A stretch of 64,000 nucleotides of DNA, from positions 186,001-250,000 of the forward strand of contig NZ_VSFF01000011.1 of assembly GCF_008085905.1 (NCBI RefSeq), in the 5' to 3' direction. This DNA is from Actinomadura syzygii. Lineage in GTDB: Bacteria > Actinomycetota > Actinomycetes > Streptosporangiales > Streptosporangiaceae. Under the pieces are notes generated by a model. The model was given only the letters and a program-made list of their open reading frames with translations, did not search any database and had not been told where the DNA came from. Below, in pieces: positions 17,583-27,185 of this stretch. Each line of letters opens with the position of its first letter. Within the stretch, counting starts at the first letter, position 1. The translations under genes were made by a program, and so were the position numbers.

Positions 17583-19069
17583 CCGACCGCCCATCCGCCG
17601 GCGGCGCGTCCGCCGGGAGCGCCTTCGCGGGCCGCGCCGTCTGCGTCGCCGGGCTCGGCGTGTCCGGCCGCGCCGCCGCCCGCGTGCTCGCCGCGCACGG
17701 CGCCCGCGTCACCGCCGTGGACGCCCGCGACGACGCGGCGCAGCGCGCCCGCACCGCCGAGTTGGAGGCCCTCGGGGTCGAGGTGCGGCTCGGCGACGGC
17801 GACTCCCTGCCCGCGGGCACCGAGCTGGTCGTGACGTCGCCGGGCTGGCGCCCGGACACCCCGCTGCTCGCCGCGGCCGCGGCCGCCGGGATCGAGATCA
17901 TCGGCGAGGTCGAGCTGGCGTGGCGGCTCCGTCCCGAGAACGCCGCGCCCTGGCTCGCGATCACCGGGACGGACGGCAAGACCACCGTCGTCCGGATGCT
18001 CGCGTCCATGCTCACCGCCGCCGGGTACAAGGCCCTCGCGGTCGGCAACGTCGGGACGCCGATCGTGGAGGCCGTCTCCGAGCCGTACGACGTCCTCGCC
18101 GTGGAGCTGTCGAGCTACCAGCTGCACTGGTCCAGCTCGATCCGCCCGTTCGCCGCCGCCGTGCTGAACGTCGCGCCCGACCACCTCGACTGGCACGGCT
18201 CGATGGAGGCGTACGTCGCCGCCAAGTCCACGATCTTCGCGCCGGGCTGCGTCGCCGTGTTCAACGCCGACGACGACACCTCCACGGCGCTGGCCGACCG
18301 CGCCGAGGGCGTGGAGCGGCGGGTCGGCTTCACCCTGCGGGTGCCGCGTCCCGGCGAGTTCGGCGTCGTCGAGGAGCTGCTGGTCGACCGGGCCTTCACC
18401 GGCGACCCGGGGACCCAGGCCGTGGAGGTGGCCGCGCTCGGCGACGTCCGCCCGTTCGCACCGCACAACGTCGCGAACGCGCTCGCCGCCGCCGCGCTCG
18501 CCCGCGCGTTCGGGGCGCCGGCCGACGCGGTCCGGGACGGGCTGCGCGCGTTCGTCCCCGACCCGCACCGCATCCAGCACGTCGCGGACGTCGCGGGCGT
18601 CGCCTACGTCAACGACTCCAAGGCGACGCAGCCGCACGCGGCCGCCGCGTCCCTCGCCGCCTACCGCAACGTCGTGTGGATCGCGGGCGGCCTGCTCAAG
18701 GGCCTGGACGTCGACGACCTCGTCCGCTCGTGCGCCGGGCGGCTGCGCGGCGCCGTGCTGATGGGCCGCGACCGGCACCGGCTCGCCGAGGCTCTCGCGC
18801 GACACGCCCCGGATGTCCCGGTCGTGGACGTCCCCGACACCGACACTGGGGCGATGGACCGCGTCGTGACCGAAGCCTCCGGGCTCGCCCGCCCCGGGGA
18901 CACCGTGCTGCTCGCGCCCGTCGGGGCGTCCTTCGACATGTTCACCGACTACCCGGCGCGCGGCGACGCGTTCATCGCGGCCGTCGGGCGGCTCGCCGAC
19001 GCGCGCCGCGCGGCCGGCGGCCCGGTGCGGCCGGGGCCGGCCGGCGGCGCGGCGCGGGACGCCGACTAG
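17579..19069 (+). CDS. murD: UDP-MurNAc-L-Ala:D-Glu ligase MurD
   Basis: MurD (about 496 aa) adds D-glutamate to UDP-MurNAc-L-Ala. The N-terminal Rossmann-like domain has VAGLGVSGRAAARVL. The ATP loop is TGTDGKTTVVRML, and NVAPDHLDWHGSM, NVANALAAAAL and YVNDSKATQPHA follow. The last 20 residues are a Gly/Pro/Ala-rich tail. I chose GTG 17579 because it overlaps the mraY stop as GTGA; ATG 17564 is in frame five codons earlier. ftsW begins two bases after its TAG. Confidence 0.95.
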   Translation: MTDRPSAGGASAGSAFAGRAVCVAGLGVSGRAAARVLAAHGARVTAVDARDDAAQRARTAELEALGVEVRLGDGDSLPAGTELVVTSPGWRPDTPLLAAAAAAGIEIIGEVELAWRLRPENAAPWLAITGTDGKTTVVRMLASMLTAAGYKALAVGNVGTPIVEAVSEPYDVLAVELSSYQLHWSSSIRPFAAAVLNVAPDHLDWHGSMEAYVAAKSTIFAPGCVAVFNADDDTSTALADRAEGVERRVGFTLRVPRPGEFGVVEELLVDRAFTGDPGTQAVEVAALGDVRPFAPHNVANALAAAALARAFGAPADAVRDGLRAFVPDPHRIQHVADVAGVAYVNDSKATQPHAAAASLAAYRNVVWIAGGLLKGLDVDDLVRSCAGRLRGAVLMGRDRHRLAEALARHAPDVPVVDVPDTDTGAMDRVVTEASGLARPGDTVLLAPVGASFDMFTDYPARGDAFIAAVGRLADARRAAGGPVRPGPAGGAARDAD

Positions 19070-19071
19070 CC

Positions 19072-20325
19072 GTGGCCGCCGCGACCGGGGAGGGGAGCGG
19101 CGGACGTCCGGGGCCGCGGGAGCAGGTGGTCGCCGCCGTCGGGCTGCTCGACCGTCCCCTCACGTCCTACTACCTGGTGCTGGGCTGCTCGGTGATGCTG
19201 CTCGCGCTGGGGCTGACGATGGTGCTGTCGGCGTCCAGCGTCAAGCAGCTCCAGGAGACCGGGTCGGCGTACACGCTGTTCCAGAAGCAGGCCGTGTGGA
19301 TGGCGATCGGCCTGCCCGCGATGTGGGTCGCGTCCCGGCTGCCGGTGAAGACGTTCCGCGCGCTGGCCTACCCCCTGCTGCTGCTGTCGGTCGTCGCGCT
19401 CGGGCTGGTCCTGATCCCCGGGCTCGGCCGCAGCGCGGGCGGCGCGACCCGCTGGGTCGACCTCGGGCCGGTGCAGATCCAGCCGTCGGAGCTGGCGAAG
19501 CTCGCGCTCGTGCTGTGGGGCGCCGACCTGCTCGCCCGCAAGGAGCGGCTCGGCCAGCTCACCGAGTGGCGGCCGCTGCTCGTCCCGCTGATGCCGGGGG
19601 CGGGCGCGCTGGTCCTGCTCGTGATGCTGGGCAGCGACCTCGGGACGACCCTCGTCCTGCTCACCATCTTCCTCGGCCTGCTGTGGGTCGTCGGCGCGCC
19701 CGGACGCCTGTTCGTCGGCATCGCCGGGCTGGTGTGCCTGCTCGTGTCGATCCTCATCGTCGTCGAGCCGTACCGGATGCAGCGCCTCACCGGGTTCCTC
19801 GACCCGTCCGGGAACCAGCTCACGACCAACTACCAGGGCACGCAGGGGCTGTACGCGGTCGCGTCCGGCGGGCTGTTCGGGACGGGCCTCGGCGAGGGCC
19901 GCGCCAAGTGGGACTTCCTCCCGCACGCCGAGACCGACTTCATCTTCGCCATCGTCGGGGAGGAGTTCGGCCTGGTCGGGACGCTCGTCGTCCTCGGCCT
20001 GTTCGGCCTGCTCGCCTACGCGGGCCTGCGGATCGCCCGGCGGGTGAAGGACCCGTTCACCCGGCTCGCCGCCGCCGGGGCCACCGCCTGGCTGGTCGTG
20101 CAGGCCGTCGTGAACATCGGCGCCGTCATCGGCGTGCTGCCCATCACGGGGATCCCGCTGCCGCTCGTGTCCTACGGCGGCTCGGCGCTCATCCCGAGCC
20201 TGTTCGCGCTCGGGATGCTGCTCGCCTTCGCCAAGCGCGAGCCCGGCGCGCGGCAGGCACTCTCCGCACGGGGCCCCGGACCGGTCGTGAGGGCTCTAAG
20301 CTGGCTGGGTCTGGCACGGCGCTGA
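19072..20325 (+). CDS. ftsW: Septal peptidoglycan glycosyltransferase FtsW
   Basis: FtsW (417 aa) is a SEDS-family polymerase that works with FtsI at the septum. About ten membrane helices are present. Conserved segments are RWVDLGPVQIQPSELAKLAL, HAETDFIFAIVGEEFG and the late PLPLVSYGGSALIPS. The N-terminus before the first helix is short and Gly/Arg-rich. GTG 19072 immediately follows murD. No strong ribosome-binding site is visible, so translation likely depends on coupling to murD. Confidence 0.95.
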   Translation: MAAATGEGSGGRPGPREQVVAAVGLLDRPLTSYYLVLGCSVMLLALGLTMVLSASSVKQLQETGSAYTLFQKQAVWMAIGLPAMWVASRLPVKTFRALAYPLLLLSVVALGLVLIPGLGRSAGGATRWVDLGPVQIQPSELAKLALVLWGADLLARKERLGQLTEWRPLLVPLMPGAGALVLLVMLGSDLGTTLVLLTIFLGLLWVVGAPGRLFVGIAGLVCLLVSILIVVEPYRMQRLTGFLDPSGNQLTTNYQGTQGLYAVASGGLFGTGLGEGRAKWDFLPHAETDFIFAIVGEEFGLVGTLVVLGLFGLLAYAGLRIARRVKDPFTRLAAAGATAWLVVQAVVNIGAVIGVLPITGIPLPLVSYGGSALIPSLFALGMLLAFAKREPGARQALSARGPGPVVRALSWLGLARR

Positions 20326-20364
20326 ATCCCCCCTTCTGAACACGCTGAGGAGTTGTCAACGAGC

Positions 20365-21459
20365 ATGAGGGTTGTCCTGGCCGGCGGCGGCACCGCCGGA
20401 CACATCGAGCCCGCCCTGGCCCTCGCGGACGCGCTGCGGCGCAACGACCCGAACACCGGGATCGTCTGCCTCGGCACGGAACGGGGGCTGGAGACCCGGC
20501 TCGTCCCGCAGCGGGGCTACGAGCTCGCGCTGATCCCACCGGTGCCGCTGCCCCGCACGCTGACCCCGCAACTGCTGTCGGTCCCCGGCCGGCTGCGCGG
20601 GGCGATCAACGCGGCGGCGGCCATCCTCGACCAGGCGCGGGCGGACGTGCTGGTCGGGTTCGGCGGCTACGTCGCGACCCCCGGGTACCTCGCCGCGCGC
20701 AAGCGCAAGGTGCCGATCATCGTCCACGAGGCGAACCCGAAGCCGGGCCTCGCCAACAAGCTCGGCGCCCGGTTCACCGAGCACGTCGCCGTCTCGCACG
20801 CCGACTCCCCGCTGCCGAACGCGACCTTCGTCGGCATCCCGCTGCGCCGCGACATCGCCACGCTCGACCGGCTCGCGACGGGCGACAAGGCGCGGTCCTA
20901 CTTCGGCCTGCTGCCCGACCTGCCCACCCTGCTGATCTTCGGCGGCTCGCAGGGCGCCCGGTCGCTGAACCAGGCCGCGGTGGCCGCCGCGCCGTACTTC
21001 CGGCAGGCGGGCATCCAGGTGCTGCACATCGTCGGGCCGAAGAACACCGAGGAGCCCGAGCCCGCGTCCGGCGGCCCGCAGTACGTCACGATCCCCTACT
21101 GCGACCGGATGGACCTCGCCTACGCCGCCGCCGACATGGCCATGTGCCGCGCGGGCGCGATGACCTGCGCGGAGCTGGCCGCGGTCGCGCTGCCCGCGGT
21201 GTACGTGCCGCTGCCGATCGGGAACGGCGAGCAGCGGCTGAACGCCGAGCCGATCGTCGCGGGGGGCGGCGGGATGCTCGTCGACAACGCCGACCTGTCG
21301 CCCGACTGGATCGCCCGGCACCTGCTGCCCGTGCTCGCCGACCCGGGCCGGGTCGCGGCCATGTCCGAGGCCGCCGGGCGGATGGGCCGCCGGGACGCCG
21401 ACGTCGCGCTCGCCCGGATGGTGTACGACGTCGTCCACGCGGCGGGCGCCGCCCGATGA
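20365..21459 (+). CDS. murG: Lipid II synthase MurG (GlcNAc transferase)
   Basis: MurG (about 364 aa) adds GlcNAc to lipid I on the cytoplasmic membrane face. It shows the N-terminal VLAGGGTAGHIEPALALAD loop, the GFGGYVATPGYLAA segment, VHEANPKPGLANK and the C-domain GGSQGARSLNQA. The acceptor-binding region is CRAGAMTCAELAA. I chose ATG 20365, which starts at the usual position before VVLAGGGT; TTG 20353 is in frame but directly abuts the GAGGAG site. Its stop overlaps murC (ATGA). Confidence 0.96.
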   Translation: MRVVLAGGGTAGHIEPALALADALRRNDPNTGIVCLGTERGLETRLVPQRGYELALIPPVPLPRTLTPQLLSVPGRLRGAINAAAAILDQARADVLVGFGGYVATPGYLAARKRKVPIIVHEANPKPGLANKLGARFTEHVAVSHADSPLPNATFVGIPLRRDIATLDRLATGDKARSYFGLLPDLPTLLIFGGSQGARSLNQAAVAAAPYFRQAGIQVLHIVGPKNTEEPEPASGGPQYVTIPYCDRMDLAYAAADMAMCRAGAMTCAELAAVALPAVYVPLPIGNGEQRLNAEPIVAGGGGMLVDNADLSPDWIARHLLPVLADPGRVAAMSEAAGRMGRRDADVALARMVYDVVHAAGAAR

Positions 21460-22865
21460 GCCTGATCGATCCCCGCGACGCGGTGCCCGCCGGCGAACTC
21501 GGCCGGGTCCACTTCATCGCGATCGGGGGCGCGGGGATGTCCGGGATCGCCCGGATCATGCTGCGCCGCGGCATCGCCGTGTCCGGCAGCGACGCCCGTG
21601 ACTCGGAGCTGCTCGCCCAGCTCGCCGAGCTCGGCGCGAAGGTCTTCGTCGGGCACGACGCCGCGCACGTCGGCGACGCCGACACGGTCGTCGTGTCCAC
21701 CGCGATCCGCGACTCGAACCCGGAGCTCGTCGCCGCGCGGGAGCGGGGACTTCGCGTTTTGCACCGTTCCGAGGCGCTGGCCGCGCTGATGGCCGGGCGG
21801 CGCGCGGTGACGGTGGCGGGCACCCACGGCAAGACGACGACGACGTCGATGCTCACCGTCGCGCTCCAGCACGCGGGCGCCGACCCGTCCTACTGCATCG
21901 GCGGCCAGCTCGTCACCACCGGCCTCGGCGCCGACGAGGGCTCCGACGACGTGTTCGTCGCCGAGGCCGACGAGAGCGACGGCTCGTTCCTGCGGTACTC
22001 CCCGCAGATCGCGGTCGTCACCAACGTGGAGGCCGACCACCTCGACAACTACGGCGCGTTCGAGCAGGTCAAGGAGAACTTCGCCGCGTTCGTGGGGCGC
22101 GTCGTCCCGGGCGGCGCGCTGGTCGCCGGCGCCGACGACCCCGTCGCCCGCGAGCTCGCCGCCGCCGCCCGCGAGCGCGGCCTGACCGTGCTGACCTACG
22201 GCGAGGCGGCCGACGCCGACCTGCGGATCACCGGGTTCACCCCGCGCGGCCTCGGCTCGCGCTTCGAGATCGAGGGCCTCGGCGAGGTGCGCCTGGAGGT
22301 CCCCGGACGGCACTACGCCCACAACGCCACCGCCGCCGTCGCGGTCGCGCGGCTGCTCGGCCACGGCTTCGACGCGGTCCGCGCGGGCCTCGCGTCCTTC
22401 ACCGGGTCGATGCGGCGGCTGGAGCGCAAGGGCGAGGCGGGCGGCGTCGAGGTCTTCGACAGCTACGCCCACCACCCGACCGAGCTGACCGCCGACCTGG
22501 AGGCCACCCGCGACTACCTGCGCGGGAAGGACGGCGGCGGCCGCCTCGTCGCGGTCTTCCAGCCCCACCTGTACAGCCGCACCCGCTTCTTCGCCGCCGA
22601 GTTCGGCGCGGCGCTCGGGCTCGCGGACGCCGCCGTCGTCCTCGACGTGTACGGCGCCCGCGAGGACCCGGAGCCCGGCGTCACCGGCGCGCTCGTCGCC
22701 GACGCCGTCCCGGGCGGCACCCGCGCGGTGTACGCGCCGGTCCGCGACGAGGTCCCGGCCGTCGCCGCGTCCATCGCCCGGCCCGGCGACGTCGTCATCA
22801 CGCTCGGCGCGGGGGACGTGACGCAGCTCGGCCCACTCATCCTCGACCGGCTCGCGAACGCCTGA
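21456..22865 (+). CDS. murC: UDP-MurNAc:L-alanine ligase MurC
   Basis: MurC (469 aa) adds the first amino acid of the stem peptide. Seen are HFIAIGGAGMSGIARIML, the ATP loop AGTHGKTTTTSML, EADESDGSFL and NVEADHLDNYG. The late Mur-ligase segments VFDSYAHHPTE and VFQPHLYSRTRFF are also present. The ATG overlaps the murG stop. Gene order murG-murC-ftsQ matches other actinomycetes; murB and ddl are not in the cluster, as is common in this phylum. Confidence 0.96.
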   Translation: MSLIDPRDAVPAGELGRVHFIAIGGAGMSGIARIMLRRGIAVSGSDARDSELLAQLAELGAKVFVGHDAAHVGDADTVVVSTAIRDSNPELVAARERGLRVLHRSEALAALMAGRRAVTVAGTHGKTTTTSMLTVALQHAGADPSYCIGGQLVTTGLGADEGSDDVFVAEADESDGSFLRYSPQIAVVTNVEADHLDNYGAFEQVKENFAAFVGRVVPGGALVAGADDPVARELAAAARERGLTVLTYGEAADADLRITGFTPRGLGSRFEIEGLGEVRLEVPGRHYAHNATAAVAVARLLGHGFDAVRAGLASFTGSMRRLERKGEAGGVEVFDSYAHHPTELTADLEATRDYLRGKDGGGRLVAVFQPHLYSRTRFFAAEFGAALGLADAAVVLDVYGAREDPEPGVTGALVADAVPGGTRAVYAPVRDEVPAVAASIARPGDVVITLGAGDVTQLGPLILDRLANA

Positions 22866-22932
22866 CCTGGCGAGACACGCCGGGCCCCGCGCGGTCGGCG
22901 GCGTCCGGCGGCGCGGCTGCCAAGCTGAGGCC

Positions 22933-23670
22933 ATGACCGATACCGGGACGAGCCGACCGGGCGCCGCCGCCCCGGCGGCCGGGCGCCCCCGCCCGAACCG
23001 GTGGAAGGCGATCTTCGTCACGCTGCTGGTGCTCGGCGCGCTCGGCCTCGTGACGTGGGTGCTGCTCGGCTCGCGGCTGCTGGTGGTCCGGCACGTCGAG
23101 GTGACGGGGGAGCATCTCGCGTCCCGCGACCGGATCGTCGGCGCGGCCGGGATCGACCTCGGCACGCCGATGGCGCGGCTCAAGACCGGCGCGGTCGCCG
23201 AGCGGGTCGAGGGGCTGCGCGAGGTCGAGTCGGCGGACGTGCGGCGGCAGTGGCCGGGGACGGTCCGCATCGTCGTCCGCGAGCGGGTGCCCGTCGCCGT
23301 GTACGAGCGCGGCGGCCGCTACTACCGGATCGACCGGCACGGCGTCGTCGTGGCCGACGACGAGTCGCGGGTGTCCGGGCTTCCGGTGCTGGCCGTCGCG
23401 TCGCCCGGGCCGTCCGACCGGGCGACGCTCGCGGCCCTCAGCGTGCTGTCCGACCTGCCGGAACGCGTGCGGGAGCGGCTCGGCGAGGTCGCCGCGACCG
23501 GCCCGGACGCGGTCACGCTGACGATGGCGGGCGGCCAGACGGTGGTGTGGGGCGGCGCGGAACGGGCAGAAGAGAAGATCCGGCTGCTGGACGCCCTGTG
23601 GCGCACCGCGGCGGGACGTGCCGTCCGCTCGGTGGACGTCAGCTCACCCGAGATTCTCAAGACCCGGTGA
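22933..23670 (+). CDS. ftsQ: Cell division protein FtsQ
   Basis: FtsQ (245 aa) is a bitopic divisome protein that scaffolds FtsL and its partners. A proline-rich cytoplasmic leader of about 24 residues precedes a single membrane helix (25-48). A POTRA domain begins at VVRHVEVTGEHLASRDRI, and the FtsQ domain includes RRQWPGTVRIVVRERVPVA and the conserved YYRIDRHGVV. ATG 22933 has GAGG upstream. It follows murC after 67 nt and ends 497 nt before ftsZ, the longest gap inside the cluster. Confidence 0.94.
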   Translation: MTDTGTSRPGAAAPAAGRPRPNRWKAIFVTLLVLGALGLVTWVLLGSRLLVVRHVEVTGEHLASRDRIVGAAGIDLGTPMARLKTGAVAERVEGLREVESADVRRQWPGTVRIVVRERVPVAVYERGGRYYRIDRHGVVVADDESRVSGLPVLAVASPGPSDRATLAALSVLSDLPERVRERLGEVAATGPDAVTLTMAGGQTVVWGGAERAEEKIRLLDALWRTAAGRAVRSVDVSSPEILKTR

Positions 23671-24167
23671 CGGGGGGCGCGGTGGGCGGCCGTCCGGACG
23701 CGGCGCGTCATCGCCGGAGGCGGCCCGCGGATCGCCTCGGGTCCCGTCCCGTGTGTCGGGGCGATTCCGGGCGTCCGATGGGGCACGCTGGAACGACCGG
23801 CCCCGATCGGGCGGGCCGGCGCGGCAGAGGCGCGGACGAGGGGAGGCGACGGCGGCGTGAGCGGTGCGGGAACGCCCGGGCGGGCTTCGGCAACCAGGGC
23901 AAACCCGTGTCCAGTGCGACACGCCGGTGGAGTTCGGGGGAGGTTAGTTGACCCTGGCGGTAAGGCCGCCCTACTGTCCGTATCAGTCCTCAGGTTGACA
24001 TAACTGTAAGCCTCAAGTTGAGGGTGAGGGTTCGGGGAGGGACCGGTCGTCGCGACCGGGTCACGCTCCGGGCGCGGCCCAGAAGTGCACACAGGTCAGG
24101 AAACACCGCGGCGGCACGGTCGGCAGACCGGGCAGGGCGGTCGGAGAGAGCGGAAAGGCCCCTCGTC
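23671..24167 (+). promoter_or_regulatory. ftsQ-ftsZ intergenic region with internal ftsZ promoter
   Basis: The first 270 nt show nothing I recognise. A candidate promoter has -35 TTGACC (23948-23953), an 18-bp spacer and -10 TACTGT (23972-23977); the spacer holds a small GGCGG/CCGCC hairpin. Downstream is a less GC-rich stretch containing TTGACATAACTGTAAG (23995-24010). It runs into an inverted repeat CCTCAA-G-TTGAGG (24011-24023). Separate transcription of ftsZ from this gap is known in other actinomycetes, which supports the reading. The exact start site is inferred. Confidence 0.6.
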
Positions 24168-25640
24168 GTGGCAGCACCGCAGAATTACCTCGCGGTCATC
24201 AAGGTCGTCGGCATCGGCGGCGGCGGCGTCAACGCCGTCAACCGGATGATCGAAGAGGGACTCAAGGGCGTCGAGTTCATCGCGATCAACACGGACGCCC
24301 AGGCGCTGCTGATGAGTGACGCCGACGTGAAACTGGACGTGGGCCGCGAGCTCACCCGCGGCCTCGGCGCGGGGGCGAACCCCGACGTCGGCCGCAAGGC
24401 CGCCGAAGACCACCGCGAGGAGATCGAAGAGGTGCTCAAGGGCGCCGACATGGTCTTCGTCACCGCGGGGGAGGGCGGCGGCACCGGCACCGGCGGCGCG
24501 CCCGTGGTCGCCAACATCGCGCGCTCGCTCGGCGCCCTCACGATCGGCGTGGTCACCCGCCCGTTCAGCTTCGAGGGCAAGCGCCGCGCCATGCAGGCCG
24601 AGGCCGGCATAGAGACGCTGCGCGACGAGGTCGACACCCTCATCGTCATTCCGAACGACCGGCTGCTGTCGATCTCCGACCGGCAGGTCAGCGTGCTGGA
24701 CGCCTTCAAGGCCGCCGACCAGGTGCTCCTGTCCGGTGTCCAGGGCATCACCGACCTGATCACCACGCCGGGCCTGATCAACCTCGACTTCGCCGACGTC
24801 AAGTCCGTCATGTCCGGCGCCGGCTCGGCCCTCATGGGCATCGGCTCCGCGCGCGGCGACGACCGCTCGGTCGCCGCCGCCGAGATGGCGATCTCCAGCC
24901 CGCTGCTGGAGGCGAGCATCGACGGCGCGCACGGCGTGCTGCTGTCCATCTCCGGCGGCTCCGACCTCGGCCTGTTCGAGATCAACGAGGCCGCGCAGCT
25001 CGTCTCGAACGCGGCCGCGCCGGACGCCAACATCATCTTCGGCGCGGTCATCGACGACGCGCTCGGCGACGAGGTCCGGGTCACCGTGATCGCGGCCGGG
25101 TTCGACGAGGGGCGTCCGGCCAAGCCGACCCCCGAACCGGAGGCGAAGCGGCTGCCACCGCCGCCGCGCCCGGCGCCGTCGTCGGCCGGGGCCGGCGCGC
25201 CGTCCAACCCGATCCCGAGCCGGGTCGGACGGTCCGACTCCGGCGCGCACCAGACCGTCCCGCAGCAGCCGCACCAGTCGGTCGCGCAGGCCGCCGCCGC
25301 GCCGCAGCCCACCGCGCCCGCCCCGCCGCCGCGTCCGGAGAACCCGCCGCCGCCCGCGCCGGGCCCCGCGCACGGCCCCGCGCACGGCAAGGGCGACCGG
25401 CGCGACGAATCCGCACGTCCGGAGGGCGCGGGGCCGCAGCCCGGCCCGTCCGGCGACCCCGCCGGTCCCGGCGGCGACTCCGGCTCGCGCGCCCCCGCGC
25501 CGCGCGCCGCGTCCGAGCAGTCCCCGTCCCGCGTGCACGCGGGCGAGAACGACGGCGGGCCCGCCGCCTCCGGGCAGCGCCGCCGTCCCGTGGTGTTCGA
25601 CGAGGACGACGACCTCGACGTCCCCGACTTCCTGAAGTGA
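24168..25640 (+). CDS. ftsZ: Cell division GTPase FtsZ
   Basis: FtsZ (490 aa) is the tubulin homologue that forms the division ring. The GTPase domain carries VVGIGGGGVNAVNRM, the tubulin signature GGGTGTGG (residues 103-110) and the T7-loop region NLDFADVKSVMSG. The core ends near residue 320. A Pro/Ala-rich linker of about 150 residues follows, then the conserved tail VVFDEDDDLDVPDFLK, which binds SepF and FtsW. GTG 24168 has GGAAAGG at 24152-24158 and yields the standard AAPQNYLAVIKVVGIG start. The linker is longer than in many relatives. Confidence 0.97.
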   Translation: MAAPQNYLAVIKVVGIGGGGVNAVNRMIEEGLKGVEFIAINTDAQALLMSDADVKLDVGRELTRGLGAGANPDVGRKAAEDHREEIEEVLKGADMVFVTAGEGGGTGTGGAPVVANIARSLGALTIGVVTRPFSFEGKRRAMQAEAGIETLRDEVDTLIVIPNDRLLSISDRQVSVLDAFKAADQVLLSGVQGITDLITTPGLINLDFADVKSVMSGAGSALMGIGSARGDDRSVAAAEMAISSPLLEASIDGAHGVLLSISGGSDLGLFEINEAAQLVSNAAAPDANIIFGAVIDDALGDEVRVTVIAAGFDEGRPAKPTPEPEAKRLPPPPRPAPSSAGAGAPSNPIPSRVGRSDSGAHQTVPQQPHQSVAQAAAAPQPTAPAPPPRPENPPPPAPGPAHGPAHGKGDRRDESARPEGAGPQPGPSGDPAGPGGDSGSRAPAPRAASEQSPSRVHAGENDGGPAASGQRRRPVVFDEDDDLDVPDFLK

Positions 25641-26359
25641 TCACCGCCGTCGCCCTGGGCGACGGCGCCGGCGCCGCCTTCACCGGCCGCGCCGGCGGCG
25701 TGAGCACCGCCCCCTACGACTCGCTCAACCTGGGCGGCGCGGTCGGCGACGACCCCGCCGCGGTCCGGGAGAACCGGCGCCGCGCCGCCGCCCTGCTCGG
25801 CGCCGACCCCCTGCGCACCGTCTTCATGCGGCAGGTGCACGGCACCGACGTCGCGTTCGCCGCGTCCCCCGACCTCCCCGGCCCCGTCGACGCCGTCGTC
25901 ACGACCGTGCCGGGGCTCGTCCTCGCCGTCCTCGTCGCCGACTGCGCGCCCGTCCTGCTCGCCGACCCCGCCGCCGGGGTCGTCGGCGCCGCGCACTCCG
26001 GCCGCCCCGGAACGGCGGCCGGGGTCGTCCCCGCCCTGCTCAAGGCCATGGTCGAGCACGGCGCCGACCCCGCGCGGACGACCGCCGCGATCGGCCCCGC
26101 CGCGTGCGGCGCCTGCTACGAGGTGCCCGCCGGGATGCGGGACGAGGTCGCCGCCGCCGTCCCCGCCGCGTACTCGACCACGTCCAAGGGCACGCCCGGC
26201 CTCGACATCCGCGCGGGCGTCGCCGAGCAGCTCGCCGCCGGGGGCGTGTCCGAGGTGCGCGTCGACCCGCGCTGCACCATCGAGGACCCGGACCTCTTCT
26301 CCTACCGCCGCGAGGGCCGCACCGGCCGCTTCGCCGGATTCGTCTGGCTCAACGGATGA
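25637..26359 (+). CDS. pgeF: Laccase-domain protein PgeF (YfiH family)
   Basis: This protein of 240 aa is in the YlmD/YfiH family, described as purine nucleoside or peptidoglycan editing enzymes. The metal-binding residues lie in RQVHGTDV, VADCAPVLL and AAHSGRPGTAAG, and the conserved IGPAACGACYEVP follows. GTG 25637 overlaps the ftsZ stop as GTGA, and its own stop overlaps the next gene as ATGA. The position after ftsZ is conserved across actinobacteria. Many relatives read GWRG where this protein has SGRPG. Confidence 0.9.
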   Translation: MITAVALGDGAGAAFTGRAGGVSTAPYDSLNLGGAVGDDPAAVRENRRRAAALLGADPLRTVFMRQVHGTDVAFAASPDLPGPVDAVVTTVPGLVLAVLVADCAPVLLADPAAGVVGAAHSGRPGTAAGVVPALLKAMVEHGADPARTTAAIGPAACGACYEVPAGMRDEVAAAVPAAYSTTSKGTPGLDIRAGVAEQLAAGGVSEVRVDPRCTIEDPDLFSYRREGRTGRFAGFVWLNG

Positions 26360-27081
26360 CCGCTCCGCTCACCCCGGACGAGCGCCGGGCCGAGCTGGCG
26401 GACGGCCTCGCCGCCCTCCGCGCCCGGATCGGCGCCGCCTGCGCCGCCGCCGGACGGGACGCCGCCGAGCTCACGCTGATCGCGGTGACCAAGACGTTCC
26501 CGGCGTCCGACGTGCGGCTGCTCGCCGGGCTCGGCGTGACGGAGGTCGGCGAGAACCGCGACCAGGAGGCCCGCCCGAAGGCCGCCGAATGCGCCGACCT
26601 CCCGCTCACCTGGCATTTCGTCGGACGGCTCCAGACCAACAAGGCGCGCGCCGTCGCCGGGTACGCCGACGTGATCCACTCGGTGGACCGATCCAGGCTC
26701 GTCCGCGCCCTGTCCGACGCCGCCGCCCGCGACGGGCGAACGCTCCGTTGTCTCGTGCAGGTCTCGCTCGACCCCGCCGAGGCGGCGGAGGGCCGCGGCG
26801 GCGCCGCGCCGGACGCCGCGCCCGGCCTCGCCGACGAGATCGCCGCCGCGGACGCGCTGGAACTCGGCGGCGTGATGGCCGTCGCGCCGCTCGGCGCCGA
26901 CCCGCGGCCCGCCTTCGCCCGGCTCGCCGAGGTCGCGGCGGACATCCGGCGGAACCATCCGGACGCCCGGATCGTCTCTGCGGGTATGAGCGGCGATCTG
27001 GAACAGGCGATCGCATGCGGCGCGACACACCTGCGGGTCGGTACGGCGTTGCTCGGCGGCCGACGGGCAATCGTCAGGTAA
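26356..27081 (+). CDS. PLP homeostasis protein, YggS/PLPBP family
   Basis: This protein of 241 aa is a single-domain TIM barrel that binds pyridoxal phosphate and is linked to vitamin B6 and amino-acid balance. The PLP lysine is in IAVTKTFPASDV, followed by GENRDQEARPKA, WHFVGRLQTNKA and the phosphate-binding end segment MSGDLEQAIACGATHLRVGT (20 residues). The ATG overlaps the pgeF stop. It lies between pgeF and sepF, the conserved actinobacterial and firmicute context for this family. Confidence 0.94.
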   Translation: MTAPLTPDERRAELADGLAALRARIGAACAAAGRDAAELTLIAVTKTFPASDVRLLAGLGVTEVGENRDQEARPKAAECADLPLTWHFVGRLQTNKARAVAGYADVIHSVDRSRLVRALSDAAARDGRTLRCLVQVSLDPAEAAEGRGGAAPDAAPGLADEIAAADALELGGVMAVAPLGADPRPAFARLAEVAADIRRNHPDARIVSAGMSGDLEQAIACGATHLRVGTALLGGRRAIVR

Positions 27082-27185
27082 TGTCCCCCGAGTGGTGCCT
27101 GCCCTGACGCGGGCCGCCACGACGGACAGTCCACCGGCGGCGCCGGACGCGCCCGCAGCCGCCACCACAGGACCTGGAGGGGCGT

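Noticed and set aside
23995..24000. TTGACA as the main -35 of ftsZ
   Set aside because: No TANNNT-type -10 lies 16-19 bp downstream. The TTGACC/TACTGT pair just before it fits better.
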